Positions 41,652 through 52,310 are shown, counted from the stretch's first letter. The stretch is 64,000 nucleotides of DNA from Corynebacterium atypicum (GCF_000732945.1 NZ_CP008944.1:2154767-2218766), one strand, 5' to 3'. The notes: generated by a model not told the origin, from the sequence alone. Program-made: numbers and translations.

Positions 41652-43673
41652 CTACTCGCCCTGCCCCAGGTAATCCTCGGGATCCGGGCTCAGTTGCAGG
41701 GTGCGGCCCCCAGTGAGCGCGAACTTGATGTTGCTGAAGAATCTGCCCGGCGTCAACGGCGCCCGGTAGCTCGCAAAAAGCCGTTGGAAGTCCTCGGTCT
41801 CCAGCGCGGCGCGCGCCTTGCGGGTGAGCTCGTGATCGACAAAGTCGGGCAGCCGGTTGAGGTCCGCGGCGGCATCGGCAAGCTGCCATTCCAGCGGCAG
41901 GAACTTGTCGTGGCCGATCCGGCCATCGTCGAGCCGGGGCTGCCGGGCCGCCAGCGGGGTGGATAGCCCCACAGTGTCCAACACCCTCACCTCGAGCGGG
42001 GCATTCATACTCGTCATCCCCAGGTTCACTAGGTAGGCCGTAACCGGCGCCTCGCGCAGCCACTCGGGCGTGCCGTCCGTGCCGTCAGAGCGCGGCACCG
42101 TGATCCACCAATAGCGCAACGGATCTGGCTGGGTAATAATTTGCATCGCCTGGGCGTCGCCGTCCTCCTGGGCCTCGTCTATAGCGGTGCGGAAATTGGC
42201 CATCGAGCCGATGTTCAGGAAGTCCTCGGCCGTGCGCGGCGGGTCGCCGTATTCGCGGCCAAGCACGTCCGTCCAGAACTGCCGCTCGTCTACCACGCCG
42301 AGGTCCTCGCCGAACTCGGGCATCTGCCAGACGTGGCCCCGCGCGGCCGTGACCACTGCCCAGATGACCACTAACCCGGCGGCCAGCCAGGTGACTAGCC
42401 GGCCGCGATTCCCGCCGAGCCAGCCCGTCGACCGGGCAAGCGCGCCGCGCGGATCGAGGTCTGCTACCGGCACCACAGCCACGGGAAGCAGGCCTGCAAA
42501 CAGCGGAATCAACCACATCCGCCCGTGCATAAAGTCGCCTCCCACCCGCAGGACGTACAGCGCGTGGACGAGCGCGCACGTCACGACGAGCACGCTGACC
42601 CCACGCGGCGTCCGCAGTCGATCGAGCACCCGCCAGCCGCCCGCGGCGGCCATCGGCGCTGCCGAGCCGGCGGCTTCTGCACCAGCATCCTCATCGGTAC
42701 CACGCTGGCCGCGCGTGGGCGCGCCATCCGGCTTGCCCGCCAACCGCCACAGGACACCCCCCACCGCGATCGCCGCCACAAGGGGGATCCACATCTGGTA
42801 GGCGAACAGGAAGTCCCACAGGTAGCCCCAGCCGAGCGCCCACGCGCTGTCCTGCGCAGACTTGGCCACCGCCGTGTGCGGGGTCAGCAGGCCGTAGTAG
42901 CCCATCCGGAAGATCTGATAGGCCGCCGGCACCGGCAGCCCGCAGCCCAGGATCACAGCCGTAGCCCGCCAGGAGCGCTCCGCGGCGATGAGCGCCAGGC
43001 CCACCAATCCGCCGTAAAGCGCCAGCTCCGGGCGGACCAGCCAGGAAAGCCCCGCCCAGAAGGCCACCAGGTCCAGCGCCACCAGCCGGGCGCGGCTTTC
43101 ACCCTGGCCGGCACGTACCCACCAGGCCAGAAGCCACCAGAGGACGCCCAGCCAGCAGATGGCTAGGCCCCACTCCAGCCCGGAGCTTGCAAAATCGCGC
43201 GCCGGAGGCACCGCCAGGTAGCACACGAGCCCCAGCGGGACCATGACCAGGCCGTCCCGGCGACCGCCGAAGCGGGCCATCTGGCCACTGCCGACGCCGG
43301 CAGCACAGAAGCCTAGGGCGGTAAGCGCCAGGCCCAAGCCGATGGCGAGGGATTCCAGCGGGATGTCCGTGACCACCGCGCCGGCCCAAATCAGGTACTG
43401 CCACAGGGCGGACGTGTTGGCCTCTACTCGCTCGCCCACGTTGAACACGGGTCCGTTGCCGGCCAGCAGGTTGCGCACGGTGCGCAGCACGATGAGGCCG
43501 TCATCGCTCATCCAGCGCCGCTGGTAGCCGAACCAGAACGCCAGCACAGCGAGCAGCGCGGCGCTTAGCGACGCAGACCACAGCGTCAAGCTGCGGGCTC
43601 GGCCCCGCTTGTGCCGGGAAGAATTCCTAGGATCTGCCACGCCGCGGCAGCCCGGCGCGACTTGTTGGATCAC
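41652..43673 (-). CDS. aftB: Terminal beta-(1->2) arabinofuranosyltransferase AftB
   Basis: 673 aa from a GTG whose last bases overlap the ubiA stop as GTGA (43670-43673); a GTG at 43640 is the alternative. It is a GT-C membrane enzyme with about ten helices. The acidic loop after helix 1, RRWMSDDGLIVLRTVRNLL (about residues 52-70), holds the catalytic Asp pair. The C-terminal ~200 residues are periplasmic. It adds the terminal arabinofuranose to arabinogalactan from decaprenylphosphoryl-arabinose, creating sites for mycolylation. The order ubiA-aftB-mycolyltransferase is as in mycobacteria (Rv3806c-Rv3805c-Rv3804c). Confidence 0.9.
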   Translation of the reverse strand: MIQQVAPGCRGVADPRNSSRHKRGRARSLTLWSASLSAALLAVLAFWFGYQRRWMSDDGLIVLRTVRNLLAGNGPVFNVGERVEANTSALWQYLIWAGAVVTDIPLESLAIGLGLALTALGFCAAGVGSGQMARFGGRRDGLVMVPLGLVCYLAVPPARDFASSGLEWGLAICWLGVLWWLLAWWVRAGQGESRARLVALDLVAFWAGLSWLVRPELALYGGLVGLALIAAERSWRATAVILGCGLPVPAAYQIFRMGYYGLLTPHTAVAKSAQDSAWALGWGYLWDFLFAYQMWIPLVAAIAVGGVLWRLAGKPDGAPTRGQRGTDEDAGAEAAGSAAPMAAAGGWRVLDRLRTPRGVSVLVVTCALVHALYVLRVGGDFMHGRMWLIPLFAGLLPVAVVPVADLDPRGALARSTGWLGGNRGRLVTWLAAGLVVIWAVVTAARGHVWQMPEFGEDLGVVDERQFWTDVLGREYGDPPRTAEDFLNIGSMANFRTAIDEAQEDGDAQAMQIITQPDPLRYWWITVPRSDGTDGTPEWLREAPVTAYLVNLGMTSMNAPLEVRVLDTVGLSTPLAARQPRLDDGRIGHDKFLPLEWQLADAAADLNRLPDFVDHELTRKARAALETEDFQRLFASYRAPLTPGRFFSNIKFALTGGRTLQLSPDPEDYLGQGE

Positions 43674-44650
43674 AGCGCAGGCACCAGGTAGACGGCTACG
43701 GCCATGCACACCACCCAGGCCACGGCCAGGATCTGCAGGACGCGGTCACTTAGGGCCAGCTCATCCGGAGCGCCACCCCCGCCGCGGTCGACGTCGGCCG
43801 CGTAGCGCAGGATCGCGATCGTAAAGGGCACCATCGAGACCTGGTACCACACCCCGGCGGTACCCTCAGCGCGGCCGGCCATCTCGAATCCCCACAGCGA
43901 GTAAGAGATGACGACGGCGGTGGCGGCGAGCGTCCAGACAAACCGCAAGTAGGTATCGGTATAGCCGCGCAGCGATTTCCGGATTTTCGCGCCAGTGCGC
44001 TGGGACAACAGCAGCTCCGAGTACCGCTTCCCCGAGGCCATGAACAGCGAGCCGAAGGCCATGACCAAAAGGAACCACTGGGACAGCTCGATGCCTGCGG
44101 CCACGCCGCCGGCCATGGCCCGCAGCATGAACCCGCTCGAAACCAGGGCGATGTCGATCACCGGCTGATGCTTCCAGCCGAAGCAGTAGCCCAACTGCAG
44201 CGCGATGTAGATCGCGACTACCAGCGCCAGCGAGGCCCCGGCCGTGGCGGCAAACGACAGCCCGATGGCCGCGACGATCAGCACCACGGCCATCGCGTAC
44301 GCCAACCCGACGGGCAGCACGCCGGCTGCGATGGGCCGGAACCGCTTCGTCGGATGCGCGCGGTCCGCCTCCACATCGCGGGCGTCATTGATCAAATAGA
44401 TCGAGGACGCGGCCAGGCAGAAGGTGACAAAGGCCAGAACGATGTCGAGGACGGTACGCCCATCGGTCAGTGCGTCGGCGCCCGCCGCCGCCGGGGCGGC
44501 GACGACCAACACGTTCTTCACCCACTGCTTGGGGCGCAGCGCCTTCACCATGGCGTCGGCGAGGTTCCTCGGCGGGCGGCGCTTCTTCTTCGTATCGATG
44601 CCCTCGGTATGCGGCTCTGAGTCGAAGATTCGCTGCTCTGGTTGGTCCAC
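43670..44650 (-). CDS. ubiA: Decaprenyl-phosphate phosphoribosyltransferase (UbiA family)
   Basis: 326 aa from the GTG at 44650. It is a membrane prenyltransferase-fold protein with about nine helices. It transfers 5-phosphoribose from PRPP to decaprenyl phosphate, the first committed step to decaprenylphosphoryl-arabinose. ALRPKQWVKNVLV (about residues 37-49) and the metal/pyrophosphate motif YLINDARDVEADRAHPTKR (about 85-103, NDxxDxxxD) are clear. A charged ~30-residue N-terminus is cytosolic. It lies 18 nt downstream of the PAP2 phosphatase gene and is coupled to aftB, so all three are in one operon with glfT2. Confidence 0.93.
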   Translation of the reverse strand: MDQPEQRIFDSEPHTEGIDTKKKRRPPRNLADAMVKALRPKQWVKNVLVVAAPAAAGADALTDGRTVLDIVLAFVTFCLAASSIYLINDARDVEADRAHPTKRFRPIAAGVLPVGLAYAMAVVLIVAAIGLSFAATAGASLALVVAIYIALQLGYCFGWKHQPVIDIALVSSGFMLRAMAGGVAAGIELSQWFLLVMAFGSLFMASGKRYSELLLSQRTGAKIRKSLRGYTDTYLRFVWTLAATAVVISYSLWGFEMAGRAEGTAGVWYQVSMVPFTIAILRYAADVDRGGGGAPDELALSDRVLQILAVAWVVCMAVAVYLVPAL

Positions 44651-44668
44651 CTGGTCTTCAGCCTTCCG

Positions 44669-45220
44669 TTAGATCTCTCCTGGCACCACAGGCAGCCAGC
44701 CCAGCCGTCGCGCTAGACTCAGCGTCGCCTTCGCCGTCGTCGCGCCTAGCAGGGCGCCAGCCGCCGTGTCCGTAGGAAAATGCACGCCGAGCACCATCCG
44801 CGAGACCATCATCACCGGGATCCCCAAAAGCGGAATCCGAGTGCCGGCTATCTCGCTGGCTGCTACCAGCGCAGCCGCGGTGGAAGTAGCGTGCGAGGAC
44901 GGGAACGACAGTTTAGAGGGTGTGCCCACGCCAATCCTAATCTCCGGGGAGTCCGGGCGTGGGCGGCGCACGATTCGCTTGAGGATCACGCTAGCCGCAT
45001 GCGCGCAAAACGCAGCCGTGCCGGCTGCGATCCACTCGCGGCGCCGCCTGCGGTCGGCGATGACCAGCGCGCCGGAAAGGCCCAGCCAGCCCAGCGAGTG
45101 CTCGCCAAAGTGGGACATTCCCCGGGCGCAGGGCAACACCCCGGGCCGGTCGGCGAGAACACCCTGCAGCGCTACCAGGGCTCGGGTCTCTCGGGCGCGC
45201 AACCGCTTGATGCAGCTCAC
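44669..45220 (-). CDS. PAP2-family phosphatase (decaprenylphosphoryl-phosphoribose phosphatase candidate)
   Basis: 183 aa. The three PAP2 motifs are complete: KRIVRRPRP (residues 81-89), FPSSHAT (106-112) and SRMVLGVHFPTD (140-151). Membrane helices surround them. In the Rv3807c position of the arabinogalactan operon, the likely role is dephosphorylation of decaprenylphosphoryl-5-phosphoribose made by UbiA; this is inferred from context. The GTG start overlaps the glfT2 stop as GTGA, and ubiA starts 18 nt further on, so translation is coupled through glfT2-PAP2-ubiA-aftB. Confidence 0.88.
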   Translation of the reverse strand: MSCIKRLRARETRALVALQGVLADRPGVLPCARGMSHFGEHSLGWLGLSGALVIADRRRRREWIAAGTAAFCAHAASVILKRIVRRPRPDSPEIRIGVGTPSKLSFPSSHATSTAAALVAASEIAGTRIPLLGIPVMMVSRMVLGVHFPTDTAAGALLGATTAKATLSLARRLGWLPVVPGEI

Positions 45221-47247
45221 TTGAAGATCCTCCCCCAGCTCGTGCGGCTGGTGAGCTCGTCAGCCGCGTCGCGGTAGCGGCGCCGCATCTCGTCGAACCG
45301 CGCCTCCAGCTCCTTGTGCAGGGTGAAGGTCTTTGAGACGAGCTCGCGCGCCTGCTCCCGGTCTCGCTTGCGAAAGACCACGCTGGCGCCATCGGCGCTG
45401 GTCACGGTGGCACCATCGACGCGAGACAGCGAGAACCAGCGCGCCTCATCCTTGGCCAGGTTCAGCTGCGGGACCTCGTGGGCCTTCGGGTCGGCGGGCT
45501 TGAGCGAATGCGCCACACCCTTGATCAGCCACGGAATCTTCTTGAGCTTGGCCAACCGCCCGCCGATGTTGCGGGTAGGCACGCCCGGCGCGCCCGAGGC
45601 CTTCGGCAGCACGTGGGCGGCAGGCAGCTTCTGCGCATCCGGATACTCCGATCGCAGCTTGTTGATTCGCGGCAGCGAGCTCTCCAAGATCTCGAAGAGA
45701 TGCTCGGGCCCAGCCAGGAAGTCGCGCATCGCCTCCAGCTGGATCGCCAGCGTCGAGTATTCCATGCACATCGCGTGCTTAAACGTGGTCTTCTTCAGCG
45801 AGCGCAGGATGCCCTTGACGTCGCCGTCGTGGTGCAAGGCGGCGACGATAAGCCGGTTGCGCAGGTGGAAGTAGGCCTGCCAGTCGATCGCGTCGTCCTT
45901 ATCGGCCCAGGACATGTGCCAGATGGCCACGCCCGGCCAAGTGGCGGTTTCAAAACCGTGCTGCCGTGCGCGCAGCGAATATTCCGTGTCGTCCCATTTA
46001 ATAAAGACGGGCAGCGGCTGGCCGACCTGCTCAGCGACCACCCGCGGGAACATACACATCCACCAGCCGTTGTAGTCGACCTCGATGCGCCGGTGGATAT
46101 CGCAGGCGTTTGGGATGCCGGGCTTGTCGCCAGGCTTGCCGAGGTCATTCATCGGGGTCTTGGCAAAGTCGTGGTCGTAGTGCGAGTAGTTCGCCGGACC
46201 CCACATGAAGTCGCCCGCGTTGACAACCTCGCCCATGGTACGCAGCTCAGAGCGGTTGAGCAGGTTGAGCATCTGGCCGCCGATGATCGTCGGAGTGGCG
46301 CAATACCGCCCGACCTGGACGGCGCGCAGGATCGAGTCCGGTTCGATCGCAATATCGTCATCCATGAACAGGATGAACGGGCTGTGCGCGTCGGCCTGCC
46401 CCGTGCCGTCAGCGCCGCCGAGGGCCTCGAACATGATGCGCGAGTACCCGCCGGAGCCGCCGAGGTTGCCCTGGCGAAACTCGTGGAAGCGCTCCCCGAA
46501 GTGCGCGGTGATCTCGGCATAACCGGGCTCGTCGGCCGGGTGCTTGGTGCCTTGGTCGGGCATGAGTACGGCGTCGATAATCGCGTCGACCTCCGGGTCT
46601 GCCGCTAACGCCTCGAGGGCGGCCACCGCATCCGCCGGGCGGTTGAACGTGGGAATGCCCACCGTGACGCGCTTGTCAAAGGGCCCCACCTCGGTGCCGT
46701 CGGGCAGTCGCTGCGGGCCCGGGGCCTGCGGGGCGAACCAGCCGCCGCGGGTGATCGTCGCGTCGCTTTCTGCAGTGACGTCGAACCAGTACCACCCGCC
46801 GTCTTCGAAGGGGGCCAGCGTCAGCTCGAAGGCGACCGTGTCGTCCTTCACCCCGGCGGCGTCGACCGCGATGCGCCTACCGTCCGGCCGGGAGCGGTAC
46901 ACGTCCACGCGCGCAGCACCCTCGACGGCAAGCTGCAGCACCACGGATTTGAGCTGGGAATATCGGCGCCAGTAAGAGGCCGGGAACGCGTTGAAGTAGG
47001 TTTCAAAACTCACCTCGGTGCCCGCGGGCACGGTGATGGTGAAGCGATCCGGGTGCGTCACCCGCCCCCCGGAGGTGTCTGTTTCCATGAGGTAGAGCAT
47101 GCGCACGTCGCCGGGCTCACCGTGGCGCGGCAGCAACAGCCGCTGCAGCTGCTCGACTGCCTGGGGGCCTGCGGGCGCCGGGGACTGCTGGTCATTCTCA
47201 GGTGACGCGGCGGGAGCCTTCGAGGTTTGAGAATCGGATGCACTCAC
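45217..47247 (-). CDS. glfT2: Galactofuranosyltransferase GlfT2
   Basis: 676 aa from a GTG with GAAAGG upstream. It is a polymerising galactan galactofuranosyltransferase that uses UDP-Galf with alternating beta-1,5 and beta-1,6 linkages. An N-terminal beta-sandwich (about residues 40-185, GTEVSFETYFNAFPASYWRR) precedes the GT-A domain: VTVGIPTFNRPADAVAAL, FMDDDIAIEPDSI (D296-D298, metal/UDP site), and the catalytic-base region around KWDDTEYSLRARQHG and WHMSWADKDD. The C-terminal helical part (about 500-676) mediates tetramers in the mycobacterial enzyme. It heads the coupled operon glfT2-PAP2-ubiA-aftB. Confidence 0.95.
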   Translation of the reverse strand: MSASDSQTSKAPAASPENDQQSPAPAGPQAVEQLQRLLLPRHGEPGDVRMLYLMETDTSGGRVTHPDRFTITVPAGTEVSFETYFNAFPASYWRRYSQLKSVVLQLAVEGAARVDVYRSRPDGRRIAVDAAGVKDDTVAFELTLAPFEDGGWYWFDVTAESDATITRGGWFAPQAPGPQRLPDGTEVGPFDKRVTVGIPTFNRPADAVAALEALAADPEVDAIIDAVLMPDQGTKHPADEPGYAEITAHFGERFHEFRQGNLGGSGGYSRIMFEALGGADGTGQADAHSPFILFMDDDIAIEPDSILRAVQVGRYCATPTIIGGQMLNLLNRSELRTMGEVVNAGDFMWGPANYSHYDHDFAKTPMNDLGKPGDKPGIPNACDIHRRIEVDYNGWWMCMFPRVVAEQVGQPLPVFIKWDDTEYSLRARQHGFETATWPGVAIWHMSWADKDDAIDWQAYFHLRNRLIVAALHHDGDVKGILRSLKKTTFKHAMCMEYSTLAIQLEAMRDFLAGPEHLFEILESSLPRINKLRSEYPDAQKLPAAHVLPKASGAPGVPTRNIGGRLAKLKKIPWLIKGVAHSLKPADPKAHEVPQLNLAKDEARWFSLSRVDGATVTSADGASVVFRKRDREQARELVSKTFTLHKELEARFDEMRRRYRDAADELTSRTSWGRIFK

Positions 47248-47523
47248 GGTAAGCGGTCACGCCTTTCGGGTCGGGGCGTGGCGCCTCTTGGCCAGCGCGC
47301 CCGCCGAGGGCTGCCGGGCACGAGCGCCACAGGATACCGCGTTAAAGGGTAGTCGGTGCGGCCTCGTTATTCGGTATCAAACACGCCTTTTGGCGCAACG
47401 CGCAGGCTACTGCCAGCTCCAACGCAGGCGGGGTCGGCTGGAGTTTGAGGCAGCGGCAATGCGGTGGGGCGAAAAGCTGGGCGGCGCCAAGAGCGCTTGC
47501 CGACGCCGCGGTGCGCGCCCGCT

Positions 47524-47751
47524 CTAGGCGGCCAGCGCGGTCTGCGTGGCGTGCTCGGCGCTCGCGGCCACCAGTTGCTCGAGCTCGGCCACGGTGTCCT
47601 TTTCTACGAAGATCGTGCGGAAGACGGTGGCCATGCCGGCGGCGTGGGCTGCGTTTTTGGCCAGGACCTGGTCGATGGTTGCCATGGAAAGCTCGGCGCC
47701 GTAGCGGGCGCGGAGATCGTCGCGGAGGCTGGAAGTCAAAACGGTGGTCAT
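47524..47751 (-). CDS. Small helical protein (three-helix-bundle dimerisation type)
   Basis: 75 aa, almost entirely predicted helical: SSLRDDLRARYGAELSMATI, then LAKNAAHAAGMATVFRTIF and KDTVAELEQLVAASAEHA. The pattern resembles short actinobacterial three-helix-bundle proteins. The ATG follows AAAGGAACC at about 7 nt, and the coding look is good. It sits between glf and glfT2 but is separated by ~270 nt on each side, so it is probably transcribed on its own. Family assignment is tentative and no function is known. Confidence 0.6.
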   Translation of the reverse strand: MTTVLTSSLRDDLRARYGAELSMATIDQVLAKNAAHAAGMATVFRTIFVEKDTVAELEQLVAASAEHATQTALAA

Positions 47752-48021
47752 TGTTACGGTTCCTTTCAGCGCGTTCCCCCGGAGACATCGTTAGTTAACG
47801 CATTGTTAACCTTCGCGAGCCAGGTGGCCCACCTCGCGAGCCAAAAGCCAGGCGGGGCGCGTGTCAGGCGGGCGGCGGCCGGCTTTTCAGCCCGTCCGCC
47901 CCACCGGCTCCACGTAAGGGTCCGGGGTGATCTGGATTTGTTAACTTGCCGTTTACCTTAGTCGACAGCGAAGATGAACGCAAGGTTAACAGCAGATTTA
48001 TTTTCCAGACCGCCCGGCGCG

Positions 48022-49224
<1,203 letters not shown>

Positions 49225-49226
49225 TT

Positions 49227-49232
49227 AGCTTA
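49227..49232 (-). promoter_or_regulatory. Putative -10 (TAAGCT) of glf
   Basis: TAAGCT with 8 nt to the ATG at 49218. No Shine-Dalgarno is present. Confidence 0.6.
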
Positions 49233-49298
49233 TTAGGCCTCATCGGGCTCGCCCACCCGGCGCGCTGAAGCGGCCGCCGCGGCCACGCCGGACGTTCG

Positions 49299-49362
49299 CC
49301 CCAGTAACACCACTACTGTTATTTATACCCTTTAATAACATTAACCCCAGTAATGCACTACC
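49299..49362. promoter_or_regulatory. Repeat-rich AT control region between glf and the amidase
   Basis: Contains a direct repeat CCCCAGTAA...ACTAC (from 49299 and again from 49345) and a TGTTATT...AATAACA inverted repeat (49317-49340) around TATACCC. These could be the amidase promoter and an operator. No known regulator site is matched. Confidence 0.4.
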
Positions 49363-49465
49363 ATGTCAGTAGAAATAACGGGTTTTGGCCCGCCGGGACC
49401 GGGCTAAGGCCGACAGTACCGGGCATAAGCCCAGCTCCATCCCCTCGCACTACCCAGGAGAACTC

Positions 49466-51370
49466 GTGCAGCTACGTCGACGCCTTCTTGCGAAACGCTC
49501 CCGCCCGACTCTCGCGGTGGTCATGTCCACCTGCTTGGTGGCCGCCGCCGCATTCGGCGGACACCAGGTGCTCAACACCCAATCCTCCGACGGCGACCCC
49601 GTCGAGGTGCACCACGAGTCAGCGAGCCTCGCCAGCGGCGCCAACGTAGTGGTGGACGATCCGGCGGTGGGCGCCCAAGGCGAGCCAGGCCCGCGCACGG
49701 TCAAGGAGCTCACCCGCGACGAAGAATTCAGCATGTTCGCTCTCACCTGGACCGACGCCCCGGCGCCGGTCGCCTTCGTGCGCGCCGAGTTGGCCGACGG
49801 CTGGGGGCCCTGGCATGACCTCGAACCCCTCGACGAGCCGAGCGCGAACGGCACCACCGGCACCGAGCTGATCTACATCGAACCCACGCACAAGGTCCAG
49901 GTATCCACCGTGGGAATGGATTTGGTGAGCGACGCCGCGCCCGAGCCGGTCGACTACGGGAGCATCAAGCCCGTCGCTGAAGAACAGCCCTCGGGTCCAG
50001 CGCGCGCCGAGGACTACAACGCGCAGTTCATCGACGGCAACGCCCAGGCCGGCATCGCCCCGGTCGCCCAGACGGACGGGATGCCCAACATCGTCTCCCG
50101 GGCCAGCTGGAGGGCGAATGAAGGCTGGCGCTGCAGCCAGCCCACCATCGACAGCCACGTCTCTGCGCTAACGATCCACCACACGGCCGGGTCAAACAAC
50201 TACAGCCCCGCGCAGGCCGCCGCCCAAGTGCGCGGCATCTACAATTACCACGCCCGCACGCTGGGCTGGTGCGATATCGGGTACAACGCCCTTGTAGACA
50301 AGTTCGGCACCATTTACGAGGGCCGCTACGGCGGGCTCACCAAGGCGGTCCAAGGCGCCCACGCCGGCGGGTTCAACCAGAACACCTGGGGAATCTCGAT
50401 GATGGGCGACTTTACTTCGATCACCCCTCCCGAGGCCACCATCGAGGCCGTAGGCAAGCTCGCCGGCTGGCGCGCCGCCGTCGCCGGCTTCGACCCCACC
50501 GGAAGCGGAACCCACTACTCCGAGGGCACCCGGTACACCAAATACCCCTACGACACTGCGGTGCACCTGCCGAACATCTTCGCCCACCGCGACGTCGGGC
50601 TCACCACATGCCCAGGCGATGCCGGCTACGCGCAGATGGACCGCATCCGCAGCATCGCCAAAAAGCGCTTCGACGCCATCAAGGCCGGGCACGCTGGCAC
50701 ACCGGCACAGCCCCAGCAAAACCGGCCCACAGCGCCCGCTAATCCTGTCACGCCAACCACACCCAAGACCGAGCAGCACACCGACGCTGGCCCGCTAACC
50801 GGAGGGGACCCAGAGGTCACCAAGATTTTGGCCGGACTGTCTAACCAGGACCGCGGCGAGAAAGTCGCCGCGCTCGGCGGGCTGGCCGCCCTCGGCATCG
50901 CCGCCGCGCTCGCCAGCCCGCACGTGCAGGCCAAGCTGGGCGAACTATCCAGCACCCCGATCGTCGAGGGGCTGACGCTGAGCCAGGTCCCCGCCATCGT
51001 CAATAAGCTGGTCAGCCTCTCCGGCGACTCAACGATCGAAAAGAAGTGGCGGTCCGTGCGCGAGACCTTCGGCCCGGTGCTTGGCGCGCCGCGCTCCGGG
51101 GTGACCACCACACCCGGGACAGGCGACAGCCAGACCGAATACGCCCTCTTTGAAAACGGGATCATCACCAGTTCCGCAGAGACCGGCGCCCACGCCCTAT
51201 GGGGCGTAATCGCCGATACCTGGGCCAAACAGGGCTTCGACCTCGGCCCGCTGGGCTTGCCCACCAGCGAGGAGCAGTCAAACTCCGCCGGCAAGCTAGA
51301 AGCAAAGTTCCAGGGCGGATCGATCACCTACGACCCGGCGACCGGGGCGGTAGACATCAACCTCGGCTAG
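49466..51370 (+). CDS. Secreted N-acetylmuramoyl-L-alanine amidase with PGRP and LGFP domains (Rv3811-like)
   Basis: 634 aa from the GTG at 49466, selected by AGGAGA about 6 nt upstream; the frame extends to 49385 without a better site. An Arg-rich n-region and hydrophobic segment (LAVVMSTCLVAAAAFGGHQV) form a signal or anchor. After a ~170-residue N-terminal region, the amidase_2/PGRP domain (about residues 205-405) shows ALTIHHTAGS (Zn His) and FAHRDVGLTTCPGD (Zn His and Cys). A Pro/Thr linker and a C-terminal LGFP-type module (SAETGAHALWG, LGLPTSEEQ) follow. It cleaves the peptide stem from MurNAc. Position next to glf matches Rv3811 of M. tuberculosis. Confidence 0.87.
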   Translation: MQLRRRLLAKRSRPTLAVVMSTCLVAAAAFGGHQVLNTQSSDGDPVEVHHESASLASGANVVVDDPAVGAQGEPGPRTVKELTRDEEFSMFALTWTDAPAPVAFVRAELADGWGPWHDLEPLDEPSANGTTGTELIYIEPTHKVQVSTVGMDLVSDAAPEPVDYGSIKPVAEEQPSGPARAEDYNAQFIDGNAQAGIAPVAQTDGMPNIVSRASWRANEGWRCSQPTIDSHVSALTIHHTAGSNNYSPAQAAAQVRGIYNYHARTLGWCDIGYNALVDKFGTIYEGRYGGLTKAVQGAHAGGFNQNTWGISMMGDFTSITPPEATIEAVGKLAGWRAAVAGFDPTGSGTHYSEGTRYTKYPYDTAVHLPNIFAHRDVGLTTCPGDAGYAQMDRIRSIAKKRFDAIKAGHAGTPAQPQQNRPTAPANPVTPTTPKTEQHTDAGPLTGGDPEVTKILAGLSNQDRGEKVAALGGLAALGIAAALASPHVQAKLGELSSTPIVEGLTLSQVPAIVNKLVSLSGDSTIEKKWRSVRETFGPVLGAPRSGVTTTPGTGDSQTEYALFENGIITSSAETGAHALWGVIADTWAKQGFDLGPLGLPTSEEQSNSAGKLEAKFQGGSITYDPATGAVDINLG

Positions 51371-52221
51371 TACCACCACTCGAGGACCCGGGCAACGCCG
51401 TCCTCATCGTTGGTGGCGGTAACAAAGTCGGCGGCCGCCTTGACCTCGGGGCGGGCGTTACCCATGGCCACGCCAAAGCCCGCCCAGGAGAGCATCTCAA
51501 TATCATTTGCCATGTCTCCGAACGCGATCGTGCGCGCGCGGACGATGCCGTGCATCTCGGAGAGGTCAGCCACGCCTAGGGCCTTGTTCACCCCGGGCGC
51601 TCCGACCTCGATCAACCCCTCGTTCATCGAATACGTTACGTGCGCCAACTCGGGGTCGATATGCTCGCGCAAGCGCTGCCACATTTCGGGAGCAGACATC
51701 TTCTCATTGCGTAACAACAGCTTCACCGCGGGCTCGCCAATGACGGTCTGCTCGGAGTGCACCGAGTACCCCTGGGCCTCCCAGGTGTGCATGTACCCCG
51801 GAGAGACCACAAAGAGATTCTCCTCCGGATCGAAGGCCGACTCTCCGGAACGCTCGCAGGCCACGGCGACCTCGCCGAGGACCTCGCGAGCGGTCGCCAC
51901 GACCTCGCTCATCGCCTCTGGGGCGAGTTCGTGCTTGCGCAAGATCGTGTCACTCGCGGCGTCATAAAGCACCGCGCCGTTGGCCGTCACGCACACCGGA
52001 AGCACCGGTAGCTGCTCGAGCACCGGGTAGATCCAGCGGTGCGGCCGCCCGGTGGCCAGCGCGATCTCAGCCCCAGTATCGAGCAGGCGCAGGAAGACCT
52101 CGCGGGTGCGCTGAGAGATTCGTTCCGCAGGAGTCAACAGTGTGCCGTCGACATCGCACGCAATCAGCCGCGGGCGCTGCTCCGGCGCCTCTTCCGGGCG
52201 GGAAAAATCGCTGGTGTTCAC
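51367..52221 (-). CDS. HAD superfamily hydrolase, Cof type
   Basis: 284 aa from the GTG at 52221. HAD motifs: LIACDVDGTLL (nucleophile Asp23, Asp25), ALATGRPHRWIY, the conserved lysine near VNKALGVADL, and IAFGDMANDIEMLSWAG. The large C2 cap between motifs I and III is typical of Cof-like sugar or cofactor phosphatases. The start is supported by TAGGCT exactly 8 nt before the GTG. The 3' end overlaps the amidase stop by 4 nt (convergent), leaving no room for an intergenic terminator. Substrate unknown. Confidence 0.87.
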   Translation of the reverse strand: MNTSDFSRPEEAPEQRPRLIACDVDGTLLTPAERISQRTREVFLRLLDTGAEIALATGRPHRWIYPVLEQLPVLPVCVTANGAVLYDAASDTILRKHELAPEAMSEVVATAREVLGEVAVACERSGESAFDPEENLFVVSPGYMHTWEAQGYSVHSEQTVIGEPAVKLLLRNEKMSAPEMWQRLREHIDPELAHVTYSMNEGLIEVGAPGVNKALGVADLSEMHGIVRARTIAFGDMANDIEMLSWAGFGVAMGNARPEVKAAADFVTATNDEDGVARVLEWWY

Positions 52222-52229
52222 ACTGTCTT

Positions 52230-52235
52230 AGCCTA
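52230..52235 (-). promoter_or_regulatory. Putative -10 (TAGGCT) of the HAD gene
   Basis: TAGGCT with 8 nt to the GTG at 52221, a one-base variant of the TAAGCT-N8 pattern. Confidence 0.5.
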
Positions 52236-52310
52236 ATCTACCGGCCTATAAGGCTCTGTCACTGGCAGCCGGTGACTTGCTACGCGGCGCGCCCTTCCAC
52301 CCATCCGGGG

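Noticed and set aside
47795..47850. AGGTGG-C-CCACCT inverted repeat with GTTAAC repeats near the 75-aa gene promoter
   Set aside because: Could be an operator, but such short inverted repeats are frequent in this GC-rich context and nothing else supports it.
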